NCBI GenBank assembly: GCA_964526965.1
Contig: CAZGML010000005.1
Location: forward strand, 1-64,000
Length of the DNA: 64,000 nt
Reading direction: 5' to 3'
Origin: UBA6265 sp964526965
Lineage (GTDB): Bacteria; Chloroflexota; Chloroflexia; Thermomicrobiales; UBA6265
Numbering within the stretch: position 1 is the stretch's first letter; each line of letters begins with the position of its first letter. The notes below the pieces were generated by a model, which saw only the letters and a list, made by a program, of their open reading frames with translations, ran no database searches and was not told the DNA's origin. Shown here one piece after another: positions 23,145 through 32,131 of this stretch. The translations under genes were made by a program, and so were the position numbers.

Positions 23145-24053
23145 CTAGAACATCCAGTACCAGACACCGGCAGCAACCAGCGCTGTAATCACCACCAGGA
23201 TGATCACCGGCACCAGGATGCTGGTGCCATGCTCTGCACGATGCTCGGCCAGCTCGCGGATGATCTCCTCCCTCTGCGTGGTGGCGGCACTGCTACCAAC
23301 GGCGAGCACAATGGCACTCACGTTGTCTGTAGTCTTGCGCTGGGTGGCGAGGTCGGTGAGGGCAACCGCCGAGCTTTGGGCATCTTCGCCGCTCATCAGT
23401 TGCAGGTAGTCCTCCTGCTGCAGCACATCGTAGAAGCCATCGCTGCAGAGCAGCAGGCGGTCCTCTGGTAGCAGCACAAGCTCATAAATCGCCGGCAGCC
23501 GCTTCTCCAGCTTCTCCGCAGTTCCCAGTGCGGCTGTGAGCTGGTTACGGGCCGGACTCTTGCGGCTTTCACCATCATCGATCTCGCCAGCCGCTACCTG
23601 CTCGGCAACCACGCTGTGATCCTGCGTAATCTGGGTTAGCTGGTTGGCCCGCATGAGATAGGCGCGCGAATCTCCGACATTGGCGATCGTCACGTACTTG
23701 CCGCGAACCACTGCGCTCACCAGCGTTGTGCCAGGGCGCGAATCCGGTGTGGTGCCAGCGTTGTATATCGCCTCGTTGGCACGTCGGTAGGCCTGTTTCA
23801 GGGCCAGGGCAGCGTCCGGCTGGGGAGTATCGGCGAAGGTCTCCTTCAACGTCTCTATCGCCAGCGAACTGGCCATATCGCCATCGGCGTGACCTCCCAT
23901 GCCGTCGGCCACTGCCAACACCCAGCCGCCATCTGGCAGGTCGGCTGTTGGGGCCGTTTCCTCCACCAAAATCGCGTCTTCGTTGTTTGGTCGTCCACCG
24001 GTCTGGCTGACTCCACCAACCTGCAACTGAAGTTCGGGTGCCTGTGTAATCAC
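23145..24053 (-). CDS. PP2C-type serine/threonine phosphatase with C-terminal membrane anchor
   Basis: This encodes 302 residues from GTG 24053, preceded by GGAGG. All PP2C motifs are present: RPNNEDAILV, VADGMGGHADGDMAS, GTTLVSAVV, NVGDSRAYLMR, LLCSDGFYDVL and TDNVSAIVL, with the metal-binding Asp residues intact. A single membrane segment (about 280-300) ends the protein. Bacterial PP2C phosphatases reverse PASTA-kinase or partner-kinase phosphorylation in wall and division control. No kinase is adjacent. Confidence 0.93.
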   Translation of the reverse strand: MITQAPELQLQVGGVSQTGGRPNNEDAILVEETAPTADLPDGGWVLAVADGMGGHADGDMASSLAIETLKETFADTPQPDAALALKQAYRRANEAIYNAGTTPDSRPGTTLVSAVVRGKYVTIANVGDSRAYLMRANQLTQITQDHSVVAEQVAAGEIDDGESRKSPARNQLTAALGTAEKLEKRLPAIYELVLLPEDRLLLCSDGFYDVLQQEDYLQLMSGEDAQSSAVALTDLATQRKTTDNVSAIVLAVGSSAATTQREEIIRELAEHRAEHGTSILVPVIILVVITALVAAGVWYWMF

Positions 24054-24177
24054 GTAGTGCCTCCGCAGAAATTCGTTTCCATTCCGGTAGCGCTTACTGC
24101 GCGTACAGGCAGATGATACCGTACACTCGAAGCGACGACCGAATGCGATTTAGTCACACGTCACGAGGTGTTATTGC

Positions 24178-24846
24178 ATGGCACAACCATTGATCATCGG
24201 ACCTTCTGTTCTCTCCGCCGATTTCCTTAGCCTGGGTAATCAACTCAAGGAACTGGAAGAGGGAGGGGCCGATTACATTCATTTCGATGTAATGGATGGT
24301 GTTTTTGTGCCAAATATCAGCATTGGGTTGCCAGTGCTGAAAGCAACAGCTGCTGGCACATCGCTGCCAGTCGATGTGCACCTGATGATCGTTGAACCAG
24401 ACAGGTGGGTCGACCATTTCGCCGACGCCGGAGCCGATGCCATCACCTTTCATGCGGAGGCGACTCCGCACGTGCATCGTGTGGTGCAGGCGATCAAATC
24501 GCGCGGGAAGCAGGCCGGGGTCAGCATCAACCCATCAACATCACTCACAGCCGTTGAGGAGATCCTGCCCGAGGTCGACCAGATCCTCGTGATGAGTGTG
24601 AACCCCGGGTTCGGTGGCCAGAGCTTTATCGAGCCATCCATTCGCAAGATCGAGCGCCTGCGCCGCATGATCGACGAGGTGAATCCCACCTGTCGCTTGC
24701 AGGTAGATGGTGGCATTAACGAAGACAATATCGGCCGGGTTGTCACCGCGGGTGCAGATAGCATTGTTGCTGGTAGTGCCACATTTGCCGAAGGCCGCAG
24801 CATAGCCGATAACATTGCCGCGCTGAAACGACAGGCCGGGCGCTAG
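24178..24846 (+). CDS. rpe: Ribulose-phosphate 3-epimerase
   Basis: This encodes 222 residues, full length. TIM-barrel landmarks: IGPSVLSADFLSLG, HFDVMDGVFVPNISIG (metal ligands His and Asp), VDVHLMIVEPD, MSVNPGFGGQSF and LQVDGGINEDN. It interconverts ribulose-5-phosphate and xylulose-5-phosphate in the pentose phosphate pathway. GAGGTG precedes the ATG by seven bases. Divergent from the PP2C gene. Confidence 0.96.
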   Translation: MAQPLIIGPSVLSADFLSLGNQLKELEEGGADYIHFDVMDGVFVPNISIGLPVLKATAAGTSLPVDVHLMIVEPDRWVDHFADAGADAITFHAEATPHVHRVVQAIKSRGKQAGVSINPSTSLTAVEEILPEVDQILVMSVNPGFGGQSFIEPSIRKIERLRRMIDEVNPTCRLQVDGGINEDNIGRVVTAGADSIVAGSATFAEGRSIADNIAALKRQAGR

Positions 24847-24916
24847 GCTCCATACGAACTCCGTAAGCGTATCGAGTACGATTTGATCTGATGGTCCGAT
24901 TTCGCATGGAGCAAGC

Positions 24917-25639
24917 ATGCTGAAGAAGCTACTGCGGTTTCTTACCACGTCTCGCAACAATCACCTTGATCCCAACCGGATTGCACCCTCCAGGAGCCTC
25001 GTGGGGCTACTCTGGAGCGTCGCCGCCATTGGCGCGTTTTCTATTCTGTTCACCAGGGTTCGCAAGAACCGCACGCAGGATGTTGATGTAAAGATCACCC
25101 ACACCGTGCAGGTGGAGGGCAAGCGTCACCGGTGGTTCGATCGCCTCATGCACATCGTTAGCTGGCCTGGATTTCCTCCGCAAAGCCGAATCATTCCGCC
25201 TGGTTTGGCGGTCCTTCTGTGGTTTCGCGGGTTTCGCCTTGAAGCTGTCTTTCAACTTTTGGCATGGGGAACCGGCGGGGTCAGTTCGGTCTTCAAACGG
25301 ATCATGAGGCGAGAGCGGCCTGGTCCGCAGCATCCACACCTTACCGTGGTCCCGGCGAATATCGGTGGAACCAGCTTCCCCAGTGGACACGTCATAATCT
25401 ACACAGGCGTATACGGGTTCCTGGCCTATCTTTGCACGTTATGGATTGAAACAAAGAGCGTTCGGCGCGTGGTTGTGGGCGCGCTTACCGGGCTCGTGGC
25501 GCTTGTCGGTACCAGTCGGGTCTACCTTGGTCACCACTGGGCTTCCGACACCATGGCCAGTTATTTGCTCGGTACCACCTACCTGGTGGGCCTCACGTCG
25601 TTGTACCGACGCGTGAAGCGATGGAGTCTGCGCAAGTGA
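24917..25639 (+). CDS. PAP2-family membrane phosphatase
   Basis: This encodes 240 residues with several membrane segments. The three-part phosphatase signature is complete: KRIMRRERP, FPSGH and SRVYLGHHWASD. Such enzymes remove phosphate from phosphatidate, undecaprenyl pyrophosphate or phosphatidylglycerophosphate at the outer membrane face. The next three genes on the same strand (LprG-like, MFS, DUF2085) follow closely, so it may belong to an envelope-lipid cluster. Confidence 0.9.
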   Translation: MLKKLLRFLTTSRNNHLDPNRIAPSRSLVGLLWSVAAIGAFSILFTRVRKNRTQDVDVKITHTVQVEGKRHRWFDRLMHIVSWPGFPPQSRIIPPGLAVLLWFRGFRLEAVFQLLAWGTGGVSSVFKRIMRRERPGPQHPHLTVVPANIGGTSFPSGHVIIYTGVYGFLAYLCTLWIETKSVRRVVVGALTGLVALVGTSRVYLGHHWASDTMASYLLGTTYLVGLTSLYRRVKRWSLRK

Positions 25640-25692
25640 CACAGATCAGACACAAACAGTTGGTAGCATTTGATCGATTTGGAGGTCCTTGC

Positions 25693-26400
25693 ATGCGCAC
25701 ATATCTGATGAGATTCCTGGTGACCGCGTTGATCATCTCGTTGGTTTCAGCACCACACGCGATGGCCGAAGACGAACCGCCCATCGATGATCTGCTCGCC
25801 GACACGGCAGAGCGGCTCGAGGAAACCGAGACGATGGACTTCGTGCTGGAACTTGAGGGGACGATCTTTGTAGACGGCGCCGAAACGATCGAGTTATCCA
25901 GCGCCGAAGGTGTAATGCAGCGCCCCAACCGTGTGGATGTCACCTTCACCGCCGTGGTATTGGACAGGCAGCAAATCAGCATTCGCATGATCAATATCGG
26001 GGACGATTCCTGGATCACCGATATCGTCACTGGCCAGTGGGTTCCCAGCCCGCCCGAGTTCGGCTACAACCCCTCGGTGTTGTACGACGACGAACATGGC
26101 TTCGGCCCGGTGATGAGCCGCATGAACGACCCTGAGATCGTTGGTAGCGATGAGATCAACGACCGTGATGCCTGGCATATCTCTGCGACTGCCGATGGCG
26201 AAATCATCCAAAAAATGACCAGTAACACCATGCAGGGCAGTGAGCTCAGTCTCGATGTTTGGGTCGACAAGGAAACCAACGACATCCTTCAAATCGATAT
26301 CAGCGAACCTACAGATGAGGGAATCGAAGACCCGGCCACCATGACGCTCAAACTCTCTAATCACGACAAAGATGTGACTATTGAGCAGCCAACCGACTAG
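25693..26400 (+). CDS. Exported LppX/LprG-like lipid-binding protein
   Basis: This encodes 235 residues; ATG 25693 follows GGAGG. A signal peptide (about residues 1-25, ending HAMA) is cleaved by signal peptidase I by appearance, since no lipobox Cys is seen, unlike mycobacterial LprG. The mature part fits the LppX/LprAFG fold: a helix (DTAERLEETETMDFVLELEG) then long beta strands including NIGDDSWITDIVTGQWVPSP and VWVDKETNDILQIDI. Family members carry lipids in a hydrophobic pocket. It overlaps the MFS gene downstream, the same order as lprG-P55 in mycobacteria. Confidence 0.75.
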   Translation: MRTYLMRFLVTALIISLVSAPHAMAEDEPPIDDLLADTAERLEETETMDFVLELEGTIFVDGAETIELSSAEGVMQRPNRVDVTFTAVVLDRQQISIRMINIGDDSWITDIVTGQWVPSPPEFGYNPSVLYDDEHGFGPVMSRMNDPEIVGSDEINDRDAWHISATADGEIIQKMTSNTMQGSELSLDVWVDKETNDILQIDISEPTDEGIEDPATMTLKLSNHDKDVTIEQPTD

Positions 26401-27961
26401 TCCGCCGCCCTCTGCAATGCAAACGTTTCGCCGGATGCTCAAGGTTCCGGCGATTGTTGCTGCGCTCGTCTGTAACTTCATCAGTGCCGTTGATCTAACG
26501 GTTATTGCCAGCATTATGCCTGGCATGATCGGTGATCTAGGCGTGAATACTGCCGATTTCGACCGATATATCTGGATCGTCAACGCGTACCTGATCTCGT
26601 ACGTCGTCGCGATCCCCATCGTCGGCCGCCTCAGCGATCACATTGGTCGCCAGTTTGCGTTTATAGGCTGCCTGGTTATCTTCGCGATCGGCTCGGTGAT
26701 CATGGCCCAGGCCGATTCGATGACCATCGCCGTGATTGGACGCGTGATTCAAGGGATTGGTGGCGGTGGCCTGTTGCCGGTCACCATCGCGCTGGTGGGG
26801 GATGTTCTGCCTCGAAACATGCGCCTTGCCGGCGTGGGGCTCGTTAGCGCGGTGGAGACGCTTGGCTGGGTGTTTGGGCCAACGTGGGGTGCGGCCATCG
26901 TCGCTATTGTCCCGGAGCAGTACGACCCCTGGCGCTGGGTTTTTTGGACCAATGTGCCGGTTGCCCTCATTGCCCTCGCTGCGATCTGGCGAGGATTCCC
27001 GCGCGGCACGGACACTCGCCAACGCGGACTCAGCAATCTCGACATCCTCGGAACGTTGCTGCTGGCTGTCGTGTTGGTCGCCACCAATCTCAGCCTCAGC
27101 TCTGGCGGCGATTATGGAGCCGGTGCCAATACCGGCCTGCGTGCGTTCGGTGGCACACCAAACCCGCTGGCTGAACATATCCCACTCTTGCTCACAATCG
27201 CTGTTGTAGCTTTTGTCGCATTAGTAATGTGGGAGCGGCGTGCAGCCCATCCGATTTTCCCACCAGAGCTGTTTCGCCAGGGGTTCTTCGTTGCCTCAAT
27301 GGTTGCCAACTTCCTAATCGGTGCTGCGCTGATGGTGGGTATGGTGAACATACCGGTCATTGTCTCGTTGGCGAGCGAAGGTTCCGCCAGTCGCGATTCC
27401 GCATTGCTCCTCATCCCGCTCACCCTCGCGATTGCAGTTTTCGCCCTTGCCAGCGGCACGATCAGCAATCGTATTGGTCAACAGCACATGACCCGGCTTG
27501 GTGTGCTCCTCGGTGCTGTCGGGTTCGCGCTGGTCTATTTCATGATCGATATGAGCAACCTCTGGCAAATGGCACCCGGGCTCGCCATCGCCGGCGCGGG
27601 TATCGGCCTGCTCATGGCGCCGCTCAGCGCATCAGCCCTCGATGCATCGGACAAGACGAATCGTGGTGCAGCCACCAGTACGGCCCTGCTGTGCCGGTTG
27701 CTCGGCATGACCATCGGCATGAGCCTGGTCACCACTGCCGGCATCTATCGTCTGCAGCAGTTGACGGGTGAGCTTGATCCGGTGGTACAGAGGGAAGGGG
27801 AGAGCACTGCCCTGTATTTCGCACGGCAACAGGAGTTCGTGAACGAGGTGCTCTCACCGCTGGGCGTGCAGGTAATGCAGGAGACCTTTCTCGCCGCGGC
27901 GATCATTGTGGCGCTGGCCATGATCCCGGTGTTAAAAATGAGGCACGACTCCCAGACCTAG
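26381..27961 (+). CDS. DHA2-family MFS transporter, P55-like
   Basis: This encodes 526 residues from TTG 26381, overlapping the upstream gene by 20 bases; ATG 26417 is an alternative start. Fourteen membrane segments are likely. MFS motifs are visible: GRLSDHIGRQFAFIG (motif A), GRVIQGIGGGGLLPV (motif B) and SAVETLGWVFGPTWGAA (motif C, antiporter). The family includes EmrB/QacA drug exporters and mycobacterial P55. Linkage to an LprG-like gene favours lipid export, but drug efflux is possible. Confidence 0.88.
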   Translation: MSSQPTSPPPSAMQTFRRMLKVPAIVAALVCNFISAVDLTVIASIMPGMIGDLGVNTADFDRYIWIVNAYLISYVVAIPIVGRLSDHIGRQFAFIGCLVIFAIGSVIMAQADSMTIAVIGRVIQGIGGGGLLPVTIALVGDVLPRNMRLAGVGLVSAVETLGWVFGPTWGAAIVAIVPEQYDPWRWVFWTNVPVALIALAAIWRGFPRGTDTRQRGLSNLDILGTLLLAVVLVATNLSLSSGGDYGAGANTGLRAFGGTPNPLAEHIPLLLTIAVVAFVALVMWERRAAHPIFPPELFRQGFFVASMVANFLIGAALMVGMVNIPVIVSLASEGSASRDSALLLIPLTLAIAVFALASGTISNRIGQQHMTRLGVLLGAVGFALVYFMIDMSNLWQMAPGLAIAGAGIGLLMAPLSASALDASDKTNRGAATSTALLCRLLGMTIGMSLVTTAGIYRLQQLTGELDPVVQREGESTALYFARQQEFVNEVLSPLGVQVMQETFLAAAIIVALAMIPVLKMRHDSQT

Positions 27962-27988
27962 ACCCGCCCGTGGTGGCACAATAGAGCC

Positions 27989-28792
27989 ATGGAACGAGAA
28001 GCGCCGCATCCCATCCGTACGTTTTGGCTGTGGCCCGCAATTATCATCGGCGGGTTGCTGGTGCTGGCTTTGGTGCCGGGCGGTTTTGCCGAAAAATCCA
28101 AGCTGATGTTGCATGGTCTGTGCGCACAAACACCGGATCATACCTACAGCATTGGGGGACAGCCATTGCCGTTCGATGCCCGGATGACAGGCATCTACAC
28201 GGGCGTGCTCGGCACCGCGGGATACCTGGCCGTGCGAGGTCGACTCCTGGCCCAGCAACTCCCTGGCAAGGGAATTCTTGCCGCACTGGCATTTTTCGTC
28301 GTGATCATGGGGCTGGATGGATTCAACTCTCTGTTCACCGATATCGGTGTCTGGCATCCGTGGGAGACGACCAACACAACCCGCGTCATCACCGGCTACC
28401 TCTCCGGGGTAACCCTCACCATTGCATTGATCTGGTTGGTCTCTGGCACCGTCTTCCAGGTGTCCGATCGGCGACCGGTGATGGATAGTTGGCGGGACGT
28501 CGTGTATTCCGTCGCTCCGCTCGGACTCGTGTTTGTCATCCTGTGGACAGCACCTGCGTGGCTGTACGTGCCATTCTCCTCGCTGCTGGTAATAAGCGCC
28601 TGGCTCGTACTTGGCACGCTGGCACTCGTGACGGTACTCCTGATCAGCCGATTCGATGAGCGAATCGTCAAGCGCGCGCAGTTGCATATCCCTGGTGCAG
28701 TGGGACTCCTGCTCGGCCTGGCAGCGATGCTCATGCTCGCCATGGGACGTCAGTGGCTGGAGAGCACGCTGGGTATTCCTTCCACACTTTGA
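27989..28792 (+). CDS. DUF2085 membrane protein
   Basis: This encodes 267 residues with about seven membrane segments. The family signature is seen near residues 42-75: GLCAQTPDHTYSIGG, then QPLPFDARMTGIYTG. The function of DUF2085 is not established. It starts 27 bases after the MFS transporter stop and closes the PAP2-LprG-MFS-DUF2085 run, so a role with those genes is a reasonable guess. Confidence 0.75.
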   Translation: MEREAPHPIRTFWLWPAIIIGGLLVLALVPGGFAEKSKLMLHGLCAQTPDHTYSIGGQPLPFDARMTGIYTGVLGTAGYLAVRGRLLAQQLPGKGILAALAFFVVIMGLDGFNSLFTDIGVWHPWETTNTTRVITGYLSGVTLTIALIWLVSGTVFQVSDRRPVMDSWRDVVYSVAPLGLVFVILWTAPAWLYVPFSSLLVISAWLVLGTLALVTVLLISRFDERIVKRAQLHIPGAVGLLLGLAAMLMLAMGRQWLESTLGIPSTL

Positions 28793-28912
28793 GACCGTAC
28801 TCTTTGGTACACTCAAACAAGCGCGCGTTTCAACGTGTAATGGTTGAATGTTGCCCGTTCCAACTACTGACATAATCTGCTGGAGCGGTATTGAAGGAAC
28901 CCTTAATCTCAC

Positions 28913-29719
28913 ATGCGTATTGTTCGTCACTCCCAACACATCAAACAACAGAAGCGAAAAAGCAAGTGGTTAGCGGCTATCGGGTTTTTGGTGCTCACAA
29001 GCGCCATGTTCCTGGCTACCCTGCCTAATGCACTGCTGTTCGCTTACATCGCCATGATTGGCGGCTTCGTTATGTTTAATATCGGTATGCAGGGTATCGG
29101 CCGCTGGACCCGTAATCCGCGTAACGATCAGGTCCTGGATATCCGCATGAAGGCCCTGTCCGACCAGACCACACTGGTGCATTACGCAAGCATTACGGAT
29201 CAGAAGGGTCGACCCAAGGTAGTGGACCACATGTTGGTCTACGCTGGCGGCTTGCTGGTTCTGAACGCCAAGGAAGTTGATGGCAAGATCCAGCAGAAGA
29301 AGTCGACCTGGCGCAAGCAGGGCGGATTCATCCGCAAGATGTTCAGCTTTAGCGGGCCGCAACTTGGTAACCCGAGCTTCGAGAACGACCGCCTCGTTCC
29401 CGCTGTGGAGCAATGGCTCGCTGACAATCAGCTTGAAATCGATGTGATTGCCGCTACTGTGTTCCTGCACCCACGTACAGAACTGGAGATCGAAGAGCCG
29501 GATTACCCAGTGCTGCACGCTGAAGAATTGCCCGACTTCGTTCGCGAACTCGAACCAGACGAGGACTTCACGCAGGACGAGAAGTTCCGCATTGTGGAGC
29601 TGCTCTCCCAGGGTGAAGGCGTTGAGACCCCGGAGCAGGAGCGCTCCAGTCGCCGACCGCGTCCGGTCCGTCGCCGGGCTGCACCGAAGGTCACGCAGTC
29701 AAAGCGTAAGTCTGCATGA
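28913..29719 (+). CDS. Membrane-anchored NERD-like protein
   Basis: This encodes 268 residues. Two membrane segments (about 20-58) are followed by a nuclease-related (NERD) domain: VVDHMLVYAGGLLVLNAKEVDGKIQ resembles the hDhvlv...E-x-K core, with NAKEVDG in place of the usual ExK, so catalysis is doubtful. The C-terminus is Arg/Lys-rich (RRPRPVRRRAAP). Its stop overlaps the holB start (ATGA). The ribosome-binding site is distant. Confidence 0.65.
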   Translation: MRIVRHSQHIKQQKRKSKWLAAIGFLVLTSAMFLATLPNALLFAYIAMIGGFVMFNIGMQGIGRWTRNPRNDQVLDIRMKALSDQTTLVHYASITDQKGRPKVVDHMLVYAGGLLVLNAKEVDGKIQQKKSTWRKQGGFIRKMFSFSGPQLGNPSFENDRLVPAVEQWLADNQLEIDVIAATVFLHPRTELEIEEPDYPVLHAEELPDFVRELEPDEDFTQDEKFRIVELLSQGEGVETPEQERSSRRPRPVRRRAAPKVTQSKRKSA

Positions 29720-30726
29720 TGGATGGAGTTGCTGACGACAACATTTCGGTCTGGCCCATATGGGGCCACGACCATGCCGTGAAGGAACTGCACGCGGCCT
29801 CGGTAAAGGGGCCGCGTCACGCGTACATCCTTAGCGGATTTGATCATCTTGGCAAAAGCACCATCGCCCGGATATTCGCCCAATCGCTGCTGTGTGAGCA
29901 GCCTCCAGCCCCTGGCGTTCCCTGCCTGGAGTGCCGGGCCTGCAAACGCGTTGCACGAGATGCTCATCCGGATTGCACGACCTTCGACCTCGAACGCCAG
30001 GCAAAAATGGCGGAGAAGTCGACCACATCTCGCAATCTCACGCTCAACATCCAGACTGTCCGCGAGATCACAAGCAGCATCTCGATGCGGCCTTTGGAAT
30101 CCCGCAATCGAATCATCATCGTTGACGACGTTGAATCCATGCAGGAAACGGCACAGGAAGCATTTCTCAAAACACTTGAGGAGCCGCCAGCGTATGCGGT
30201 GATCCTGTTGCTCACCACGGATGCTGAGCTGCTGCTGGAAACCATCCGCAGCCGCGCCATGACGGTTCACCTGCAAAACGTACCGGCGGAGCGGATACAG
30301 CAAGGGCTGCTGACTCAAGGCGTGGATCGCGAGAAAGCCGAACAGATTGCCGAAGTGAGCGATGGTCGCCCAGGGTGGGCTATCCGCGCCGCGAAGGATG
30401 ACAAGCTGCTCACTGAACGGTTGGAGCAACAGGCTGCGGCGGAGAACTGGATTCAGTCCGAGCGCTACCATCAACTCGCTGAAGCAACCCGCCTTGGAGA
30501 CGCCTTCGCCAAGGACCGCATGGCCGTATACGCACGACTCACCGCCGTACAGCGGCAGTGGCGCCAGCGTGTAATGGACGACATTACTGCATCCCCGGCC
30601 AAAATCACTGATAATGTAAATGCACTGAAAAGTATCGAAATGTGCTTCCGGGATTTGGATGCCAACGTACGTCCAAAACTGGCACTACAAACGATGGTGT
30701 TGCAATGGCCGATAACCAACCAATAA
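29716..30726 (+). CDS. holB: DNA polymerase III delta-prime subunit
   Basis: This encodes 336 residues. It is an AAA+ clamp-loader protein: Walker-A-like SGFDHLGKST, zinc module CLECRACKRVARDAHPD, IIIVDDVESM (Walker B region) and sensor region AFLKTLEEPPAYAVILLLTTD. It is part of the complex that loads the sliding clamp. Overlaps the NERD gene by four bases and the ricT gene by 22 bases. The linkage holB-ricT is common in Gram-positive bacteria and Chloroflexota. Confidence 0.9.
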   Translation: MMDGVADDNISVWPIWGHDHAVKELHAASVKGPRHAYILSGFDHLGKSTIARIFAQSLLCEQPPAPGVPCLECRACKRVARDAHPDCTTFDLERQAKMAEKSTTSRNLTLNIQTVREITSSISMRPLESRNRIIIVDDVESMQETAQEAFLKTLEEPPAYAVILLLTTDAELLLETIRSRAMTVHLQNVPAERIQQGLLTQGVDREKAEQIAEVSDGRPGWAIRAAKDDKLLTERLEQQAAAENWIQSERYHQLAEATRLGDAFAKDRMAVYARLTAVQRQWRQRVMDDITASPAKITDNVNALKSIEMCFRDLDANVRPKLALQTMVLQWPITNQ

Positions 30727-31796
30727 ATCCGAGCAATCAGCCCTGGACACACGGCGTGGACGAGGCTCGTGCATTCGCCCGGCAGCGATTCAAGGAGCGC
30801 CTGGAAAACGGCGAGAAGGTCGGCGATTGCAGTTGCAATACCGAACATGAGGCGGTTAACGCACTCGGCGGGGATTCGGCACAGGTTGTTGGTGTCCGGT
30901 TTCGTGATTCCAGCCGCGTCTATTTCTACAGCGTAGAAGACAGCGATATAGCGGATGGCGAATGGGTAGTTGTGAAATCATCCCGCGGCGTTGAGGCGGC
31001 CAGGGTCGTTATTGCCCCTCGCCAGATGTTGCTTAACCAGCTGGACGGTGACCTGAGTCCGATTGAGCGACGCATGTCTCCGGACGATGTTGAGGCGATG
31101 CAAGCCCTGCGCGACAAGAGCGCAGAGGTGGTTAAAACGGCCGGCAAGATAGCTCGTGAAAACAACATCAAGCTCAAAATCGTTGCATCTGAGTTCAACG
31201 TCGATGGCAGTCGGCTCAAGGTTAGCTATTCCACATCCGAGAACAACCAGCTCGGCGCGCAGGAGATCAAGGGGTTGCTGGAGGCCGAATTCGGCGTCGT
31301 GGTCGAGATGGCAGAAGTCGGCTCGCGAGACGAGGCCCGTCTTCTCGGTGGACTTGGCAAATGCGGCCGTACGCTTTGTTGTTCATCGTGGTTGCCATTC
31401 TACCCGGACGTAAACATGGGTATGGCCAAGAACCAGGATCTCAGCCTGAACCCGAGCAAGGTGACAGGGCTGTGCGGGCGCCTGCTTTGTTGCCTAAGCT
31501 ACGAGAACGAGCAATATCGCCAGGCCAAGCGAATCCTCCCCCGATTGGGCAACACTGTCAGTACAGAGGAAGGTACTGGCACAGTGGTTTCCCTGCAGGT
31601 GCTGAAGGAACTCGTCACCGTAAAATTCGACGACACCTCCGAGGTGAAGACGATTCCCGCATCCGCAGTTTTGGGAGAACCAAGAGGGCGCCGTGGAGAT
31701 GGACCTTCCGGTTCGGGTGATAGTGCACCGCAAGGCGATCACCGACGACGTCGGCGCAGTCGTCGATCCAGGTCCCACCAGAAAACCGACAACTAA
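30705..31796 (+). CDS. ricT: RicT/PSP1-domain protein (YaaT family)
   Basis: This encodes 363 residues from ATG 30705. The PSP1 domain spans roughly 35-270. Conserved Cys residues in KVGDCSC, GKCGRTLCCSSW and GLCGRLLCCLSYE match those that bind Fe-S clusters in the Bacillus RicAFT complex, which promotes RNase Y processing of mRNAs. The C-terminus is a short Arg/Ser-rich tail. No ricA or ricF is seen nearby. Confidence 0.9.
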   Translation: MADNQPINPSNQPWTHGVDEARAFARQRFKERLENGEKVGDCSCNTEHEAVNALGGDSAQVVGVRFRDSSRVYFYSVEDSDIADGEWVVVKSSRGVEAARVVIAPRQMLLNQLDGDLSPIERRMSPDDVEAMQALRDKSAEVVKTAGKIARENNIKLKIVASEFNVDGSRLKVSYSTSENNQLGAQEIKGLLEAEFGVVVEMAEVGSRDEARLLGGLGKCGRTLCCSSWLPFYPDVNMGMAKNQDLSLNPSKVTGLCGRLLCCLSYENEQYRQAKRILPRLGNTVSTEEGTGTVVSLQVLKELVTVKFDDTSEVKTIPASAVLGEPRGRRGDGPSGSGDSAPQGDHRRRRRSRRSRSHQKTDN

Positions 31797-31822
31797 TCTT
31801 TCTAATTTCAGGAGTACTCAAT

Positions 31823-32122
31823 ATGCCGCTCTATCTCGTTGTGCACACGCCGAAAGAGGATATCGACGATGAAACGGTCTTCCCGCCCACCCAGTTAGCT
31901 GAACTCGCACGTGATCACGCAGGTGAAGATGCCCGCACCCGCTGGATAAAGACACTTTCGCCAGATCTGCACGATGAGCGTCATTTCTCCATGTGGGACG
32001 CCAAAACTGCCGATGATATTCTTGAGGTCATGGAGCGCTATCACTTCATGAGTGAAATGGATCATCACCCTATTGCAGTGCAGGAATGGGATCCGGCGAC
32101 GGTGCTGGCAGCCGACGAGTAG
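31823..32122 (+). CDS. Small conserved-looking protein of unknown function
   Basis: This encodes 99 residues with a good AGGAG site. It starts with a beta strand (MPLYLVVHTP), has helical stretches and a HFSMWDAKTADDILEVMERY segment, and contains several His residues (RHF, RYH, DHH). The order resembles small ferredoxin-like alpha/beta proteins of the DUF4242/SCO4226 type, but I cannot confirm this. It sits between ricT and recN with spacings of 26 and nine bases. Confidence 0.6.
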   Translation: MPLYLVVHTPKEDIDDETVFPPTQLAELARDHAGEDARTRWIKTLSPDLHDERHFSMWDAKTADDILEVMERYHFMSEMDHHPIAVQEWDPATVLAADE

Positions 32123-32131
32123 GACGGCGCG

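Noticed and set aside
27932..28948. Minus-strand frame of 338 codons
   Set aside because: Antisense to the DUF2085 gene, with a His/Gln/Arg-rich composition and no membrane or domain pattern.
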